64,000 bases of DNA from an uncultured Prevotellaceae bacterium (GCA_946540735.1 CAMNIN010000007.1:31756-95755), one strand, 5' to 3'. Numbered from the stretch's first letter, positions 46,405 to 56,376 are shown. The notes: generated by a model from the sequence alone, not told the origin. Numbers and translations are program-made.

Positions 46405-48480
46405 ATGAATAAGTTGAAATACAACATTCTTGGCCTGTTGTGCCTCTCCCTGTCGGGCATCCTGTCGCTATCATCATGCACGGATGAGCCCAGCAGTGAG
46501 AATTACTACACTTTCACAGGCGAGATGGCCAGCGACTATCTGAAAAACCGCACTCAATACAGTGAGTTCACAGAGATTGTGCAGCGTGCTGGCTTGATGG
46601 ACTTGCTCTCCACTTATGGTCACTACACCTGTTTCGTGCCCTCCAACGATGCGGTCAACGAGTATCTCAAGAACCGTGGCATAGGCAGTGTCAACGACCT
46701 CACCGATGCCGACTGCGACACCATCGCCCGCACCCATCTGGTGAACAACATGTACACCACATCGGAGATGAACCAGGACCGTCTGCCCACCGCCAACATG
46801 CTGGGCCGTTTCATCGCCACTTCAGCAGGCATGGACGAGAACGAGAATGCAGTGATCATCCTGGAAGGACTCTCCAAGATCTATTTCGAGCAGCAGGATG
46901 ACTCCGTGGAGAACGGCATCATGCAACCGATTGACAAAGTGATCGAGAAATCCAACAACTACATCTCAGACCTGCTCCGCGACAACCCCAAGATCAGCAC
47001 GTTCTACAAAGCCCTTGTGGCCACCGACGTGGTGGAGGATATGATGAAAGTGGAGGATGAGAGCTACGACCGCACCAAGTATTCGAAATACTATTACCGC
47101 TCCCATATCTGGAGCGAAGTGGCCTGGGTGCCCGACACGAAGAAATATGGCTACACCGTCTTCGTGGAGCCCGATGACGTGCTTGAATCCAAGTACGGTA
47201 TCGCTAAGGGCGACATGAAGGCCCTCTACGACCTGGCCTGCACGCTCTATGACCCGGTCTATCCGGAGGATGTCAACAAGGCAGGCCATAGTTTTGACAA
47301 TCTGACCGACAGCATCAACCCGCTCCGCAGGTTCATGCAGTATCATATCCTCACGCGCTACACCGCCGGCACCTCCGACCTCACCCCGATGGATGTGAAC
47401 ATCGGTGTGGTGAAGGGAGCCTTTGGTTTCGAAGAGACGCTCATCAACCCAAGCGACTGGTTCCACACCCTGCTTCCGCATACCATGATCAAGGTAGAGA
47501 AACTCACCGTGACAGACTACGTGGGCAGAGGAACAAAGGGCGAGCGATACATCAACCGCCGCTATGACGACACTTACCGGATAGAAGGCTCGCATATCGA
47601 CCCGACCATCGAAAGTGATGTGATTCATGACGGACTCAACGGCCATTATTATTATGTGGATGACATCGTCGCTTTCTCCTACGACGTGCAGAACATCGTT
47701 CAGAACACCCGTATCCGCATGGACTTCTCGTCGGTATTCCCCGAAGTGATGACCAACGGACTGAGATTCGAGGGCGATCCTACTCAGGACGACGCACAAG
47801 GAACCCCCGACGACTCAGCGACTCCGAAGAACGGCCGCAACTTCTATTTCCCGCTGGGATATCTTGATGGTGTGAGCTTCTCCAACTGCAGCGTGGTGCT
47901 CCGTCGTCCGCACATCAACTTCTGGTCATGGCAAGGCGACGAGTGGAACCTTTTCGGCGACTATGACTTCACTTTCCGTCTCCCGCCGATCCCATACAGC
48001 GGCGACTGGCAGGTGCGACTGGGCTTCTGCGCCATTGAGACCCGTGGTGTCATGCAGGTGTACTTCGACGGTGTGCCTCAAGGCATTCCTCTTGACATGA
48101 CGAAATACCTCAACTCCGACCTTTACATCGGCGACCGTTTCGTGACCGACGAGTCACCTGCCACTTACGACAAGATGACAGAAGAAGAAAAGGCAGAGGA
48201 GCAGAAACTCCTCAAGAACCTCGGAGCCTACCGCGCCCCCCGCTCCACCTTCCATTTCAGCCCTTCAAGCAAGAGCTATTTCGTGGGTAACGAGCGCACC
48301 TACCGCCGTATATTGTGCCAGACCTACATGGATGCGACCAAAGACCATTACATCCGTTTCCGTGTGGCTTCTGACGGTAAACAAGGAAACAACAATGAGT
48401 TCATGCTCGACTATCTCGAACTTGTGCCCAAGAGCGTCTACGGTGTAGACAGTGACGGCGAGATGGAGGACGATCTCTAA
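46405..48480 (+). CDS. Fasciclin-domain surface lipoprotein with C-terminal beta-sandwich region
   Basis: The ATG at 46405 gives a 691-residue protein with lipobox LSSC (C25) followed by T-D-E, fitting surface export. An in-frame ATG at 46378 would add nine residues in front and overlap the susD stop; the shorter start gives the better signal. A clear FAS1 motif lies at about residues 50-95 (FTEIVQRAGLMDLL, TCFVPSNDAVNEYL). A second FAS1-like segment is at about 195-265 (STFYKALVATDVVEDM, YTVFVEPDDVLES). Residues about 440-680 are beta-rich (NFYFPLGYLDGVSFSN, FRLPPIPYSGDWQVRLGF, MQVYFDGVPQGIPLD) and read like a jelly-roll/galactose-binding fold. Role inferred: ligand binding for the SusCD systems on either side. 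Confidence 0.78.
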   Translation: MNKLKYNILGLLCLSLSGILSLSSCTDEPSSENYYTFTGEMASDYLKNRTQYSEFTEIVQRAGLMDLLSTYGHYTCFVPSNDAVNEYLKNRGIGSVNDLTDADCDTIARTHLVNNMYTTSEMNQDRLPTANMLGRFIATSAGMDENENAVIILEGLSKIYFEQQDDSVENGIMQPIDKVIEKSNNYISDLLRDNPKISTFYKALVATDVVEDMMKVEDESYDRTKYSKYYYRSHIWSEVAWVPDTKKYGYTVFVEPDDVLESKYGIAKGDMKALYDLACTLYDPVYPEDVNKAGHSFDNLTDSINPLRRFMQYHILTRYTAGTSDLTPMDVNIGVVKGAFGFEETLINPSDWFHTLLPHTMIKVEKLTVTDYVGRGTKGERYINRRYDDTYRIEGSHIDPTIESDVIHDGLNGHYYYVDDIVAFSYDVQNIVQNTRIRMDFSSVFPEVMTNGLRFEGDPTQDDAQGTPDDSATPKNGRNFYFPLGYLDGVSFSNCSVVLRRPHINFWSWQGDEWNLFGDYDFTFRLPPIPYSGDWQVRLGFCAIETRGVMQVYFDGVPQGIPLDMTKYLNSDLYIGDRFVTDESPATYDKMTEEEKAEEQKLLKNLGAYRAPRSTFHFSPSSKSYFVGNERTYRRILCQTYMDATKDHYIRFRVASDGKQGNNNEFMLDYLELVPKSVYGVDSDGEMEDDL

Positions 48481-48509
48481 CATACAGAAAACTGTAGGAA
48501 AAAAAGACT

Positions 48510-50237
48510 ATGACATTTATGAAACGATCTCATATATTCAACATGGTGTTGGGGCTTGCCATAGCAGCCCTGACCCAGATGTCGTGCAGCGACGAATGGG
48601 ACGACCATTACAACGGCTCATCAGACGCCGGCGCTGGTGTGATCAACGGTTCGCTGTGGGATGCCATCCAGAAAGATCCTAACCTGAGCAACTTCGCCAG
48701 TGTGGTCAAAGCCTGCGGCTATGACCGTTCGCTGGGCGGAAGTCAGGTTTTCACGGTGTTCGCCCCGACCAACTCCTGTTTCTCCGCCGAGGAGGCCCAG
48801 CAACTGATCCAAGCCTACAACGCAGAGAAAGGCAAGGTGGACGATGATGAGAACACCACCATCAAGGAGTTCTTGCAGAACCATATCGCCCTTTATAACT
48901 ATTCCGTATCGAGTTCGAGCCAGGACTCCATCGTGATGATGAACGGCAAATACGCCCTTCTCTCCCCCGACAACATCAGCGGGAGCAAGTTTTTGTCGAC
49001 CAATCAGCATTACAACAACGGTATTCTCTTCACTGTGGGCGACAAAGTGGCGTTCTTCTCCAATCTCTTTGAGTACATGCGTAAGGACAACGACCTCGAC
49101 AGCATCCGCAGTTTCTTCTACAACCCGATGTTCTACCGTTCGGAATTCTCGCCAAGCGAGAGTGTCGCCGGTGGTATCGAGGATGGAAAGACTGTATACC
49201 TCGACTCCGTTTTCAGGCTTCAGAATGAGCTTTTCAGCTTGCTGAGCGCCCGCATCAACTCAGAGGACAGCACCTATCTGATGGTAGCCCCGACCAACAA
49301 GGTCTGGAAGGAGTTGATAGAAGAGTATGAGCCCTATTTCAACTACGACAACACCGTCAACGACCGTGACTCGCTGATTTACACGCTCCCCCGTCTTGCC
49401 ATCACCATGGGAACGACGTTCAGCCGCACATTCAACAGCGACGTGTCGTTACGCGACTCAGCCATCTCCACCCTCGCCTACTCAGGAAACTTACGTAGAC
49501 TTGTTTGGGGAGCCGACAGCCTCCATTACTTTGAGTATTTCAATCCCCTCTCAGCACCCAACGGCGTTTTGACAGGGACCACCAACATCACCTGCAGTAA
49601 CGGTACGATGATGAAGGCAGACAACTGGAAATTCGACAAGAAAGAGACCTTCTTCCAGACGCGTATCATCGAGGCAGAGGACGCTGGAGTCATCCGTGAG
49701 GTCAGTACCTTTACCAACACCAAGGGTGACAAGGAAGAGACCATTCTGCCCAGATTCAGGGATGTGCTCCCCGACAACGTCTTCTACAACAAAGTCTCGG
49801 GCAACGGTTTCGTAGAGTTTGAGCCCCAGCGCAGCACCTCCAACCACACGGTGGTTTTCAACATCACCAATGTGCTGTCCAACATCGGCTATGACATTTA
49901 CCTGGTCACCGCCCCAGCCTTGGCTAATGACAGCAATGCCACGGAAATACAGCGTCTGCCCACCAACCTGAGATGTACCCTCGGCTATCATGCCCAAGAC
50001 GGTTCGGATCAGAGTTCAGAAGTGGTGTCGATGGTGACAACCCAACCAGACACTGTCGATCACATCCTGCTGGCAGAGGATTTCAAATTCCCTGTCTGCT
50101 CGTATGGACTGATAGAGGACATGCCACAGGTGACGCTGACCGTGGAGACCCGTGTTTCCAGTTCACAGCTGAGAAACAACACCCACACGCGAACCATGCG
50201 AATAGACTGTATTCTCCTGAAGCCACATCAGGAATAA
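48510..50237 (+). CDS. Fasciclin-domain surface lipoprotein (third of the operon)
   Basis: The 575-residue protein has a lipoprotein signal ending TQMSC (C26) followed by SDEWDDHY, a strongly acidic stretch like the Bacteroidota lipoprotein export signal. A second in-frame ATG three codons later is an equally possible start. A FAS1 motif is at about 52-95 (FASVVKACGYDRSL, FTVFAPTNSCFSAEE). A second FAS1-like unit is at about 235-300 (LFSLLSARINSEDSTYLMVA, PTNKVWKELIEEY). From about residue 385 (AEDAGVIREVSTF) to the end the sequence is beta-rich and may be a binding module related to the end of the preceding protein. The gaps are 29 bases from the previous gene and 20 bases to the second susC. 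Confidence 0.78.
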   Translation: MTFMKRSHIFNMVLGLAIAALTQMSCSDEWDDHYNGSSDAGAGVINGSLWDAIQKDPNLSNFASVVKACGYDRSLGGSQVFTVFAPTNSCFSAEEAQQLIQAYNAEKGKVDDDENTTIKEFLQNHIALYNYSVSSSSQDSIVMMNGKYALLSPDNISGSKFLSTNQHYNNGILFTVGDKVAFFSNLFEYMRKDNDLDSIRSFFYNPMFYRSEFSPSESVAGGIEDGKTVYLDSVFRLQNELFSLLSARINSEDSTYLMVAPTNKVWKELIEEYEPYFNYDNTVNDRDSLIYTLPRLAITMGTTFSRTFNSDVSLRDSAISTLAYSGNLRRLVWGADSLHYFEYFNPLSAPNGVLTGTTNITCSNGTMMKADNWKFDKKETFFQTRIIEAEDAGVIREVSTFTNTKGDKEETILPRFRDVLPDNVFYNKVSGNGFVEFEPQRSTSNHTVVFNITNVLSNIGYDIYLVTAPALANDSNATEIQRLPTNLRCTLGYHAQDGSDQSSEVVSMVTTQPDTVDHILLAEDFKFPVCSYGLIEDMPQVTLTVETRVSSSQLRNNTHTRTMRIDCILLKPHQE

Positions 50238-50257
50238 CCTATCATTAAAAATTAACA

Positions 50258-53200
50258 ATGACGAAGATGAAAATCAAGAATATCACATCCGCAAGCAGAT
50301 GGCCACGCCTGCAGTCGATGGTCAATTGCCAATTGTTGATTGCTATGGGCTTTATGATGGCCATTCCGAACCAAGCGTCGGCACAGTATGACGAAGAGAC
50401 GGAAGGCAAGGAGAACACGGTCAAAGCCATCGTGCAGAAAAAGAAGCAATACGAGACCCGAGTCATCAAAGGCCGTGTGCTCGATGCCACCACCCACAAT
50501 CCCATCAGCGGCAGCATCGTCGCAGCTGACGGTGTGGAAGGCTATAGTACCCTGACTTCTGATGATGGAACCTACGAGTTGAAGGTTCCCGTCTTCTCCA
50601 CCTCCATCTATGTCGTCTCACCCGACCACAACCCCATCAGGGCCGGTTTGATGAGTGACGAGGTGCAGAACGATGTCTGCCTCTACCCCACCACTTTTGA
50701 GGCAGAGTATGCCAAGGAGACCAATGTGCGTAACGACAAGACCGCCAAGGACTTCAAATATACGAATGCCGTCAACATTAAAGAAGAGGTGCAGAAACAA
50801 TTAAGCGGTCAGGCCTATACCGTCAGCAGAAGCGGTATGCCGGGCATTGGCAGCGTGATGTTTGTGCAAGGCCTCAACTCCCTTAACGTGAACGCACAGC
50901 CTCTGGTCATCGTCGATGACGTCATCATTGACCAGCAATACAACCGTGTGCTTCTCCATGACGGTTTCTACAACGACATACTCTCCAACATCAACCCGTC
51001 GGACATCGAGAGTGTCACTATTGTGCGCAACGGTACCGCCCTCTATGGAGCCAAGGGAGCCAATGGCGTAGTGCTGATCAACACCAAGCGCAACAAGTCG
51101 ATGGCCACCCGTATTACGGCCAACGTATCGGCAGGCGTCACCTTCGAGCCGAAATACATCTCCGTGATGGATGCCGGCCAGTACAGGAGCTATGCTTCTG
51201 AACTTCTGAAGACCACCAGCACTACCCGCCGCGACTTCAAGTTCCTCAACGAGGATCCTGATTACTACTATTACACGCAGTATCATCAGAACACCGACTG
51301 GAAGGACTTGGTGTACCACACCGCCATGACCCAGAACTACGGCATCAATGTGTCGGGAGGTGACAATATCGCCAACTACAACCTCTCTGTGGGTTATGTC
51401 AATCAGGCCAGCAACCTGAAATACAATGACATGGGACGCATCAACATCCGCTTCAACACAGATATCCGCCTGCTCAAGCGACTGGACATCCGTTTCGACG
51501 CCTCCTTTGCCAACACCACCCGCAACATCCGTAACGATGGTGCCCCAGAGAGTTACGACGAAGGAACACCGACCAGTCCGTCATTCCTGGCCTACGTGAA
51601 GAGCCCGTTCCTCAGTCCCTACAGTTACGGCCGTGGCGTGCTGAGCAAGACCCACTACGATATCGTGCAGGAGGACTACCTCTCTGAGGCCCTTGCCAAC
51701 TACACCGACTACAACTGGCGTCTTGGCAACCCTGCCGCCATCAATGAGTATTCGGATGCAGAGAACAAGAACCATTTCGAGAACTCGATGCTGAACCTCA
51801 CCGTCACGCCGAAGTGGACCTTCAACTCGCATCTCTCGCTGCAAGAGCACTTCAGCTACAACCTGGTCAACACCAATGAGATGTTCTACATCCCCATCAA
51901 TGGTACCCCGAACTACTACGTCAGCAGCATCGGCGACACCCGTCAGAACGAGGTGCGCTCCCTCGCTTCCAAGCAGAACAGCGTGATGAGTGACACCCGT
52001 CTCAACTGGAACAACCGTTTCGGTGCCCACGAGGTCAGTTTCTTCGGCGGCGTCCGCATCAACTGGGAGAGCTACACCATGAACTCTCAGTTGGGCTACA
52101 ACACCGGTAACGACAAGACTCCGTTTATGAGCAGCTCGCTCAGCAACACGAAAGATGTGGGAACCAACGACAACTGGAACTCACTGGCATGGTATGCACA
52201 GGCCGTCTACAATTACCGCAACCGCTATTTCGTGCAGGGGAACCTCGCTTTGGAGGGGTCGTCCCGCTTCGGACAGGAAGGCGGCGACATCAACATGTTT
52301 GACTCAGCATGGGGATTGTTCCCGGGTGTGCAGGCATCATGGGTGCTGAGCAACGAGTCATGGATGGCCAATGTGAGAGGCATCAACTACCTGAAACTCA
52401 CTGCCGGATACGACATCACCGGAAACGATGACATCGACTACTATGTGGCCCGCAGTTTCTTCCGTGCCCAACAATACATGCACTCCATCTCAGGACTCTC
52501 TCTGGAAGGCATTGGCAACACCAAGATCCAGTGGGAGAGCACCGGTCGTTTCAATGTCGGACTGGAGGGCAGCCTGCTCAACAACCGTGTCAGTTTCTCG
52601 GTCAACTACTTCAACAGCCACACCTCCAACCTTCTGATGCAACAGTCGCTGGGCTACCTCTCCGGCCTTGATCAGAACTGGAACAACAGCGGCAAGCTCG
52701 AGAACCAAGGTTTCGACGTGAGCGCCAACTTCAAGCTCCTTGCCCTGAAAGACTGGCAATGGCAGTTGGGTGCAAGCATCGGCCATTACAAGAACAAGAT
52801 CACCCAACTGGCAGACAACGCATCCTACATCGACAACAATGTCTACGGAGCCACCATCAGGACCCAGGTGGGCAACGCAGCCAACCTGTTCTATGGCTAC
52901 AAGACCGACGGAGTGCTTGCCACCACGGATGCAGCCAAAGCCGCCAACCTTTATATCTTGGGCAGCAATGGTGTGGACCATAACTACTTCACCGCAGGTG
53001 ACATGAAGTTTGTCGACATCGACAACAATGGTATCATCAACGAGAAAGACCAGGATATCATCGGTGATCCCAATCCCGATTTCTACGGCAACCTCTTCAC
53101 GACGCTCAACTGGAAGCGCCTGAGGCTCGACGTGAGATTCAACTACTGCGTGGGCAATGATGTCTACAACTACATGCGCCAGCAATTGGAGAGCGGAACC

Positions 53201-53563
53201 CGCTTCATGAATCAGACGACAGCCCTCACCCGCCGCTGGCAGGTGGAAGGTCAGCAGACTGATATCCCCAAGGTCACGTTCCAGGATCCGATGGGCAACT
53301 CACGGTTCAGCGACCGCTGGATAGAGGATGGCAGCTACCTGCGCCTGAAGACGGTGACCCTGAGCTATGAACTGCCGTTGAAGAACCAGTACATCCAAGG
53401 TCTGGAATTCTGGATCCAGGGCAACAACCTGTTTACCCTGACCAAGTATCTGGGTTCAGACCCCGAGTTCACCATGACATCATCTGTGATTGGCCAAGGC
53501 ATCGACCTAGGCCGTCTCCCTCAGAGCCGTTCCATCGTGGCAGGTATGAAGATCAACCTCTAA
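50258..53563 (+). CDS. SusC/RagA-family TonB-dependent outer-membrane transporter (second copy)
   Basis: The 1101-residue protein has a signal peptide ending NQASAQ at about residue 43, unusually long because of a charged leader. A carboxypeptidase-regulatory-like domain (VIKGRVLDATTHNPISGSI), a plug with YGAKGANGVVLINTKRN, and a barrel ending SRSIVAGMKINL follow. It differs clearly from the first copy along the whole length, including the N-terminal region, so the two copies are not a recent duplication. Function: TonB-powered uptake with the SusD encoded 25 bases downstream. The adjacent FAS1 lipoproteins are probable accessory binders. Confidence 0.95.
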   Translation: MTKMKIKNITSASRWPRLQSMVNCQLLIAMGFMMAIPNQASAQYDEETEGKENTVKAIVQKKKQYETRVIKGRVLDATTHNPISGSIVAADGVEGYSTLTSDDGTYELKVPVFSTSIYVVSPDHNPIRAGLMSDEVQNDVCLYPTTFEAEYAKETNVRNDKTAKDFKYTNAVNIKEEVQKQLSGQAYTVSRSGMPGIGSVMFVQGLNSLNVNAQPLVIVDDVIIDQQYNRVLLHDGFYNDILSNINPSDIESVTIVRNGTALYGAKGANGVVLINTKRNKSMATRITANVSAGVTFEPKYISVMDAGQYRSYASELLKTTSTTRRDFKFLNEDPDYYYYTQYHQNTDWKDLVYHTAMTQNYGINVSGGDNIANYNLSVGYVNQASNLKYNDMGRINIRFNTDIRLLKRLDIRFDASFANTTRNIRNDGAPESYDEGTPTSPSFLAYVKSPFLSPYSYGRGVLSKTHYDIVQEDYLSEALANYTDYNWRLGNPAAINEYSDAENKNHFENSMLNLTVTPKWTFNSHLSLQEHFSYNLVNTNEMFYIPINGTPNYYVSSIGDTRQNEVRSLASKQNSVMSDTRLNWNNRFGAHEVSFFGGVRINWESYTMNSQLGYNTGNDKTPFMSSSLSNTKDVGTNDNWNSLAWYAQAVYNYRNRYFVQGNLALEGSSRFGQEGGDINMFDSAWGLFPGVQASWVLSNESWMANVRGINYLKLTAGYDITGNDDIDYYVARSFFRAQQYMHSISGLSLEGIGNTKIQWESTGRFNVGLEGSLLNNRVSFSVNYFNSHTSNLLMQQSLGYLSGLDQNWNNSGKLENQGFDVSANFKLLALKDWQWQLGASIGHYKNKITQLADNASYIDNNVYGATIRTQVGNAANLFYGYKTDGVLATTDAAKAANLYILGSNGVDHNYFTAGDMKFVDIDNNGIINEKDQDIIGDPNPDFYGNLFTTLNWKRLRLDVRFNYCVGNDVYNYMRQQLESGTRFMNQTTALTRRWQVEGQQTDIPKVTFQDPMGNSRFSDRWIEDGSYLRLKTVTLSYELPLKNQYIQGLEFWIQGNNLFTLTKYLGSDPEFTMTSSVIGQGIDLGRLPQSRSIVAGMKINL

Positions 53564-53588
53564 GTTAAAGATTAAAAAGAAAAAGATT

Positions 53589-55391
53589 ATGAAAAAAATC
53601 AGTATATTCATCAGTGCTGTCATCGTGGCATCCGGATTCTGCGGCTGTTCAGATTTCTTTGATCAGGAGTCCGACCATGTGATCTACTCTGAGAACCATG
53701 ATCTCAACAATGCCTCCGACACGATATACAGCATGACCGGTATCCTCCACAAGCTCCAAGCCCTCGCCGACCGCACCATCCTGCTCGGTGAGGTAAGAGG
53801 AGACCTGGTCGACATCACCAACACTGCCAGCAGCGACCTCCGCGACTTGTCGTTGTTCAGTGTGGGTGATAACAACATGTATAATGCTCCCCGTGACTAT
53901 TACGCTGTGATCAACAACTGCAACTTCTTCATCGCACATGCTGATACGGCCAAGAAGAACAACCGCAATGAGTATATCTTCATGAAGGAGTATGCCGCGA
54001 TCAAGGCTATCCGTGCATGGACTTATCTTCAGTTGGTCACCAATTACGGCAAGGTGCCCTTTGTGGTTGATCCTATCCTGACCAAGGAGCAATCAGAGCT
54101 CGACTATCCCCGTTATGACATCCAAGCCATCTGCGAGTATTTCATCAACGACCTGTTGCCATTGGCAGAGAAGTATGGCCGGCAGTATCCGGGATACGGC
54201 ACCATCCGCAGCACCGACTCCCGCTTCTTCTACTTCCCGATCAACATTGTCCTGGGTGATTTGTACCTATGGGCAGGAAGTGCATCGGGCAATGTGGAGT
54301 ACTACAAGCAGTCGGCCTTGCGCTATTACAAATACATCTCCGAGCGTAATGGCGACAACTCCACCTACCCCACGGGTAGTGCACGCTGCTATTGGCCATC
54401 CAACAGCACGACCTGGACTTCCGCCTCCACCGCTGCGTGGACAAGGCTGATGCTCTCCGAGGATTATCGGGATGAGGAGCTGATCACCATGATTCCCTGC
54501 GACTCCATCCGAGCCGAGGGTAACTACAGTGAGCTGATCAACATCTTCAACTCCCGTTATGACAATGACTACAAAGTCAGCCTCAACCCGTCTGTCAGGG
54601 TCGAAGAGATCTCCACGGCCCAGGACTATTGCAACGTGAGTGGTAGCGGTTCGACAGTGACTTACGCCCCCAAGGGACTGGAAGACCACATGTCGGGCGA
54701 CCTTCGATTGAGTGCAGTCTGGTATCAGGGATACACCATCAACCGCAACACCCGTGAGCGTGTGGAATACCAGTCTATTGAGAAATACTCCAGCCGCAAC
54801 GTGCATATTTACCGTCGCCAGATGGTGTATTTGCGCATGGCCGAGGCCCTCAACATGGCAGGATACCCACGCATGGCCTTCCAGATTCTGTCACAAGGTC
54901 TGAACAATGTGGTGCTCCGGGACGAGGTATATCCTTATTACAGCCAGAGCGATTCCCTGTTCATCAGCCAGTTTGACTTCCCCGAGTCGAGGTATATCGT
55001 CATGAATGCCGAGGATGCCGCATCTGAACAGGGCCGCAGCAACTACAACACAATCGGTCTCCATACTCATGGTTCAGGATTCACTCCGTTGAACGAGTTC
55101 TATCAGCTGCCCGTCGACACGACCAAGACTGAGGCTGAGATGACCCCGATTTTCCAATCCTACGTTGACAAGCTCATCATCGACGAGAGTGCCTTGGAGT
55201 TTGCTTTTGAGGGAACCCGTTATTATGATTTGATGCGATATGCCCTGCGCCAGCCCAACCCTGGTCAGACATTCGCCAATCTGATTTATGCCCGACGTGG
55301 TGAGGAGAACCGTGATATCATGAAGAGTGAGATCAAGCTCGACCTCACCAACCAGGACAACTGGTTCCTGAAATGGACAGGAATGAATTAA
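53589..55391 (+). CDS. SusD/RagB-family outer-membrane lipoprotein (second copy), last gene of the operon
   Basis: The 600-residue protein has a lipoprotein signal ending GFCGC (C20), then SDFFDQESDHVIYS. Core SusD signatures are YYAVINNCNFFIAHAD, IRAWTYLQLVTNYGKVPF and, near the end, ESALEFAFEGTRYYDLMRYALR. It forms the lid of the second SusC. A hairpin terminator at 55429-55464 closes the seven-gene operon that began at 38617. Confidence 0.95.
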   Translation: MKKISIFISAVIVASGFCGCSDFFDQESDHVIYSENHDLNNASDTIYSMTGILHKLQALADRTILLGEVRGDLVDITNTASSDLRDLSLFSVGDNNMYNAPRDYYAVINNCNFFIAHADTAKKNNRNEYIFMKEYAAIKAIRAWTYLQLVTNYGKVPFVVDPILTKEQSELDYPRYDIQAICEYFINDLLPLAEKYGRQYPGYGTIRSTDSRFFYFPINIVLGDLYLWAGSASGNVEYYKQSALRYYKYISERNGDNSTYPTGSARCYWPSNSTTWTSASTAAWTRLMLSEDYRDEELITMIPCDSIRAEGNYSELINIFNSRYDNDYKVSLNPSVRVEEISTAQDYCNVSGSGSTVTYAPKGLEDHMSGDLRLSAVWYQGYTINRNTRERVEYQSIEKYSSRNVHIYRRQMVYLRMAEALNMAGYPRMAFQILSQGLNNVVLRDEVYPYYSQSDSLFISQFDFPESRYIVMNAEDAASEQGRSNYNTIGLHTHGSGFTPLNEFYQLPVDTTKTEAEMTPIFQSYVDKLIIDESALEFAFEGTRYYDLMRYALRQPNPGQTFANLIYARRGEENRDIMKSEIKLDLTNQDNWFLKWTGMN

Positions 55392-55428
55392 GGTGTGATC
55401 CCCCAATAGTCTTCCTATAACAACTGCT

Positions 55429-55464
55429 GATCGGCCATGTCTGAAGGTTCAGACATGGCCGATC
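55429..55464. terminator. Terminator between the SusCD operon and the convergent methyltransferase gene
   Basis: Arms 55429-55445 and 55448-55464 pair perfectly over 17 bp, so the real loop opens at the tip. No long T run follows on either strand, but its place between two convergent stops fits a bidirectional terminator. Confidence 0.72.
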
Positions 55465-55486
55465 TCTCATTGAATATAAAAGGAAA

Positions 55487-56296
55487 CTAAGTCATCCTCT
55501 GACGCACAGCCTCAAAAAGGAGGATCGCTGCGCTCACCGAGACATTGAGCGAATCCAACTGTCCCTGCATCGGTATACGGATATGCGCATCAGCTGCATC
55601 CCTCCAAATCTGTGTAAGTCCGGTAGACTCCGTCCCCATGACAATGGCTGTGCCCACACGCATGTCGGTGTCGTAATAAGGTTTGGAGTCCTGCAACTGG
55701 GCCGTCAGGATCCTGACAGACCTTTTTTTCAGGAACTCGATGCAAGCCTCTGACGTACAAGCTACGCAAGGAACGGTAAACACAGCCCCGATGCTGCTAC
55801 GGATGAGATTGGGGTTATACAAGTCGGTGAGCGGGTCGCACACCATCACGGCATCTGCCGCTGCAGCATCAGCACTCCGCAACACAGCGCCAAGATTTCC
55901 GGGTTTCTCCACCCTCTCCAAGACAATGATCAACGGATCGTTTTTCAATTGCAGATCCTTGAGTCTCAAATACCTGGACTTCATGACAGCCATGACGCCC
56001 TCCGTTCCGCCACGATAAGCCATTTTATCGTAGACTTCAGGAGAAACTTCCAGTATTTGCGCCGTTTCAGACAAGTTGCAAATTTCCCTCCATTCCGCCT
56101 GCCCGCGCTCAAGAATCAAGCTACTGCATACAAACAAGGTATCAGCTGTAAAACCTGCATGCAGACAATGGAGGATTTCCCTTCGCCCCTCCACCACAAA
56201 TAGTCCGGACTTACGACGTTCTGAAGATTTCTGCTGCAATTCGAGCACAAATTTCACCCTCGGGTTCCTGACGCTGGTAATCACATTATCAATCAT
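55487..56296 (-). CDS. SpoU/TrmH-family RNA 2'-O-methyltransferase
   Basis: The 269-residue protein has an N-terminal substrate-binding domain (ITSVRNPRVKFVLELQQ, then GLFVVEGRREI) and a knotted SPOUT methyltransferase domain. Its motif 1 is VLERVEKPGNLGAVLRSADA, motif 2 is IVMGTESTGLTQIW, and motif 3 is IPMQGQLDSLNVSVSAAILL. It uses S-adenosylmethionine to methylate a ribose 2'-hydroxyl in rRNA or tRNA; the target nucleotide cannot be read from sequence. The frame stays open for 70 codons further upstream into radA, but the family start is at MIDNVITSVRNPRVK. The -7 element TAACTTTG ends only 5 bases before this ATG, so the mRNA is probably leaderless or nearly so. Confidence 0.9.
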   Translation of the reverse strand: MIDNVITSVRNPRVKFVLELQQKSSERRKSGLFVVEGRREILHCLHAGFTADTLFVCSSLILERGQAEWREICNLSETAQILEVSPEVYDKMAYRGGTEGVMAVMKSRYLRLKDLQLKNDPLIIVLERVEKPGNLGAVLRSADAAAADAVMVCDPLTDLYNPNLIRSSIGAVFTVPCVACTSEACIEFLKKRSVRILTAQLQDSKPYYDTDMRVGTAIVMGTESTGLTQIWRDAADAHIRIPMQGQLDSLNVSVSAAILLFEAVRQRMT

Positions 56297-56301
56297 GCTT
56301 G

Positions 56302-56309
56302 CAAAGTTA
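56302..56309 (-). promoter_or_regulatory. -7 element (TAACTTTG) directly before the RNA methyltransferase ATG
   Basis: TAnnTTTG match on the minus strand with only five bases (CAAGC) between it and the start codon. Transcription would begin at or very near the ATG. Confidence 0.5.
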
Positions 56310-56376
56310 GTGCAATTTTTCGACACAACGGGAGGAAAAGACGTATATTTCTTTTCCCGGTAATCCAAAAAATCAT

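Noticed and set aside
41260..53563. The two susC genes as a recent tandem duplication
   Set aside because: They differ throughout, including N-terminal domain, plug and barrel, so they are old paralogues rather than a fresh duplication.
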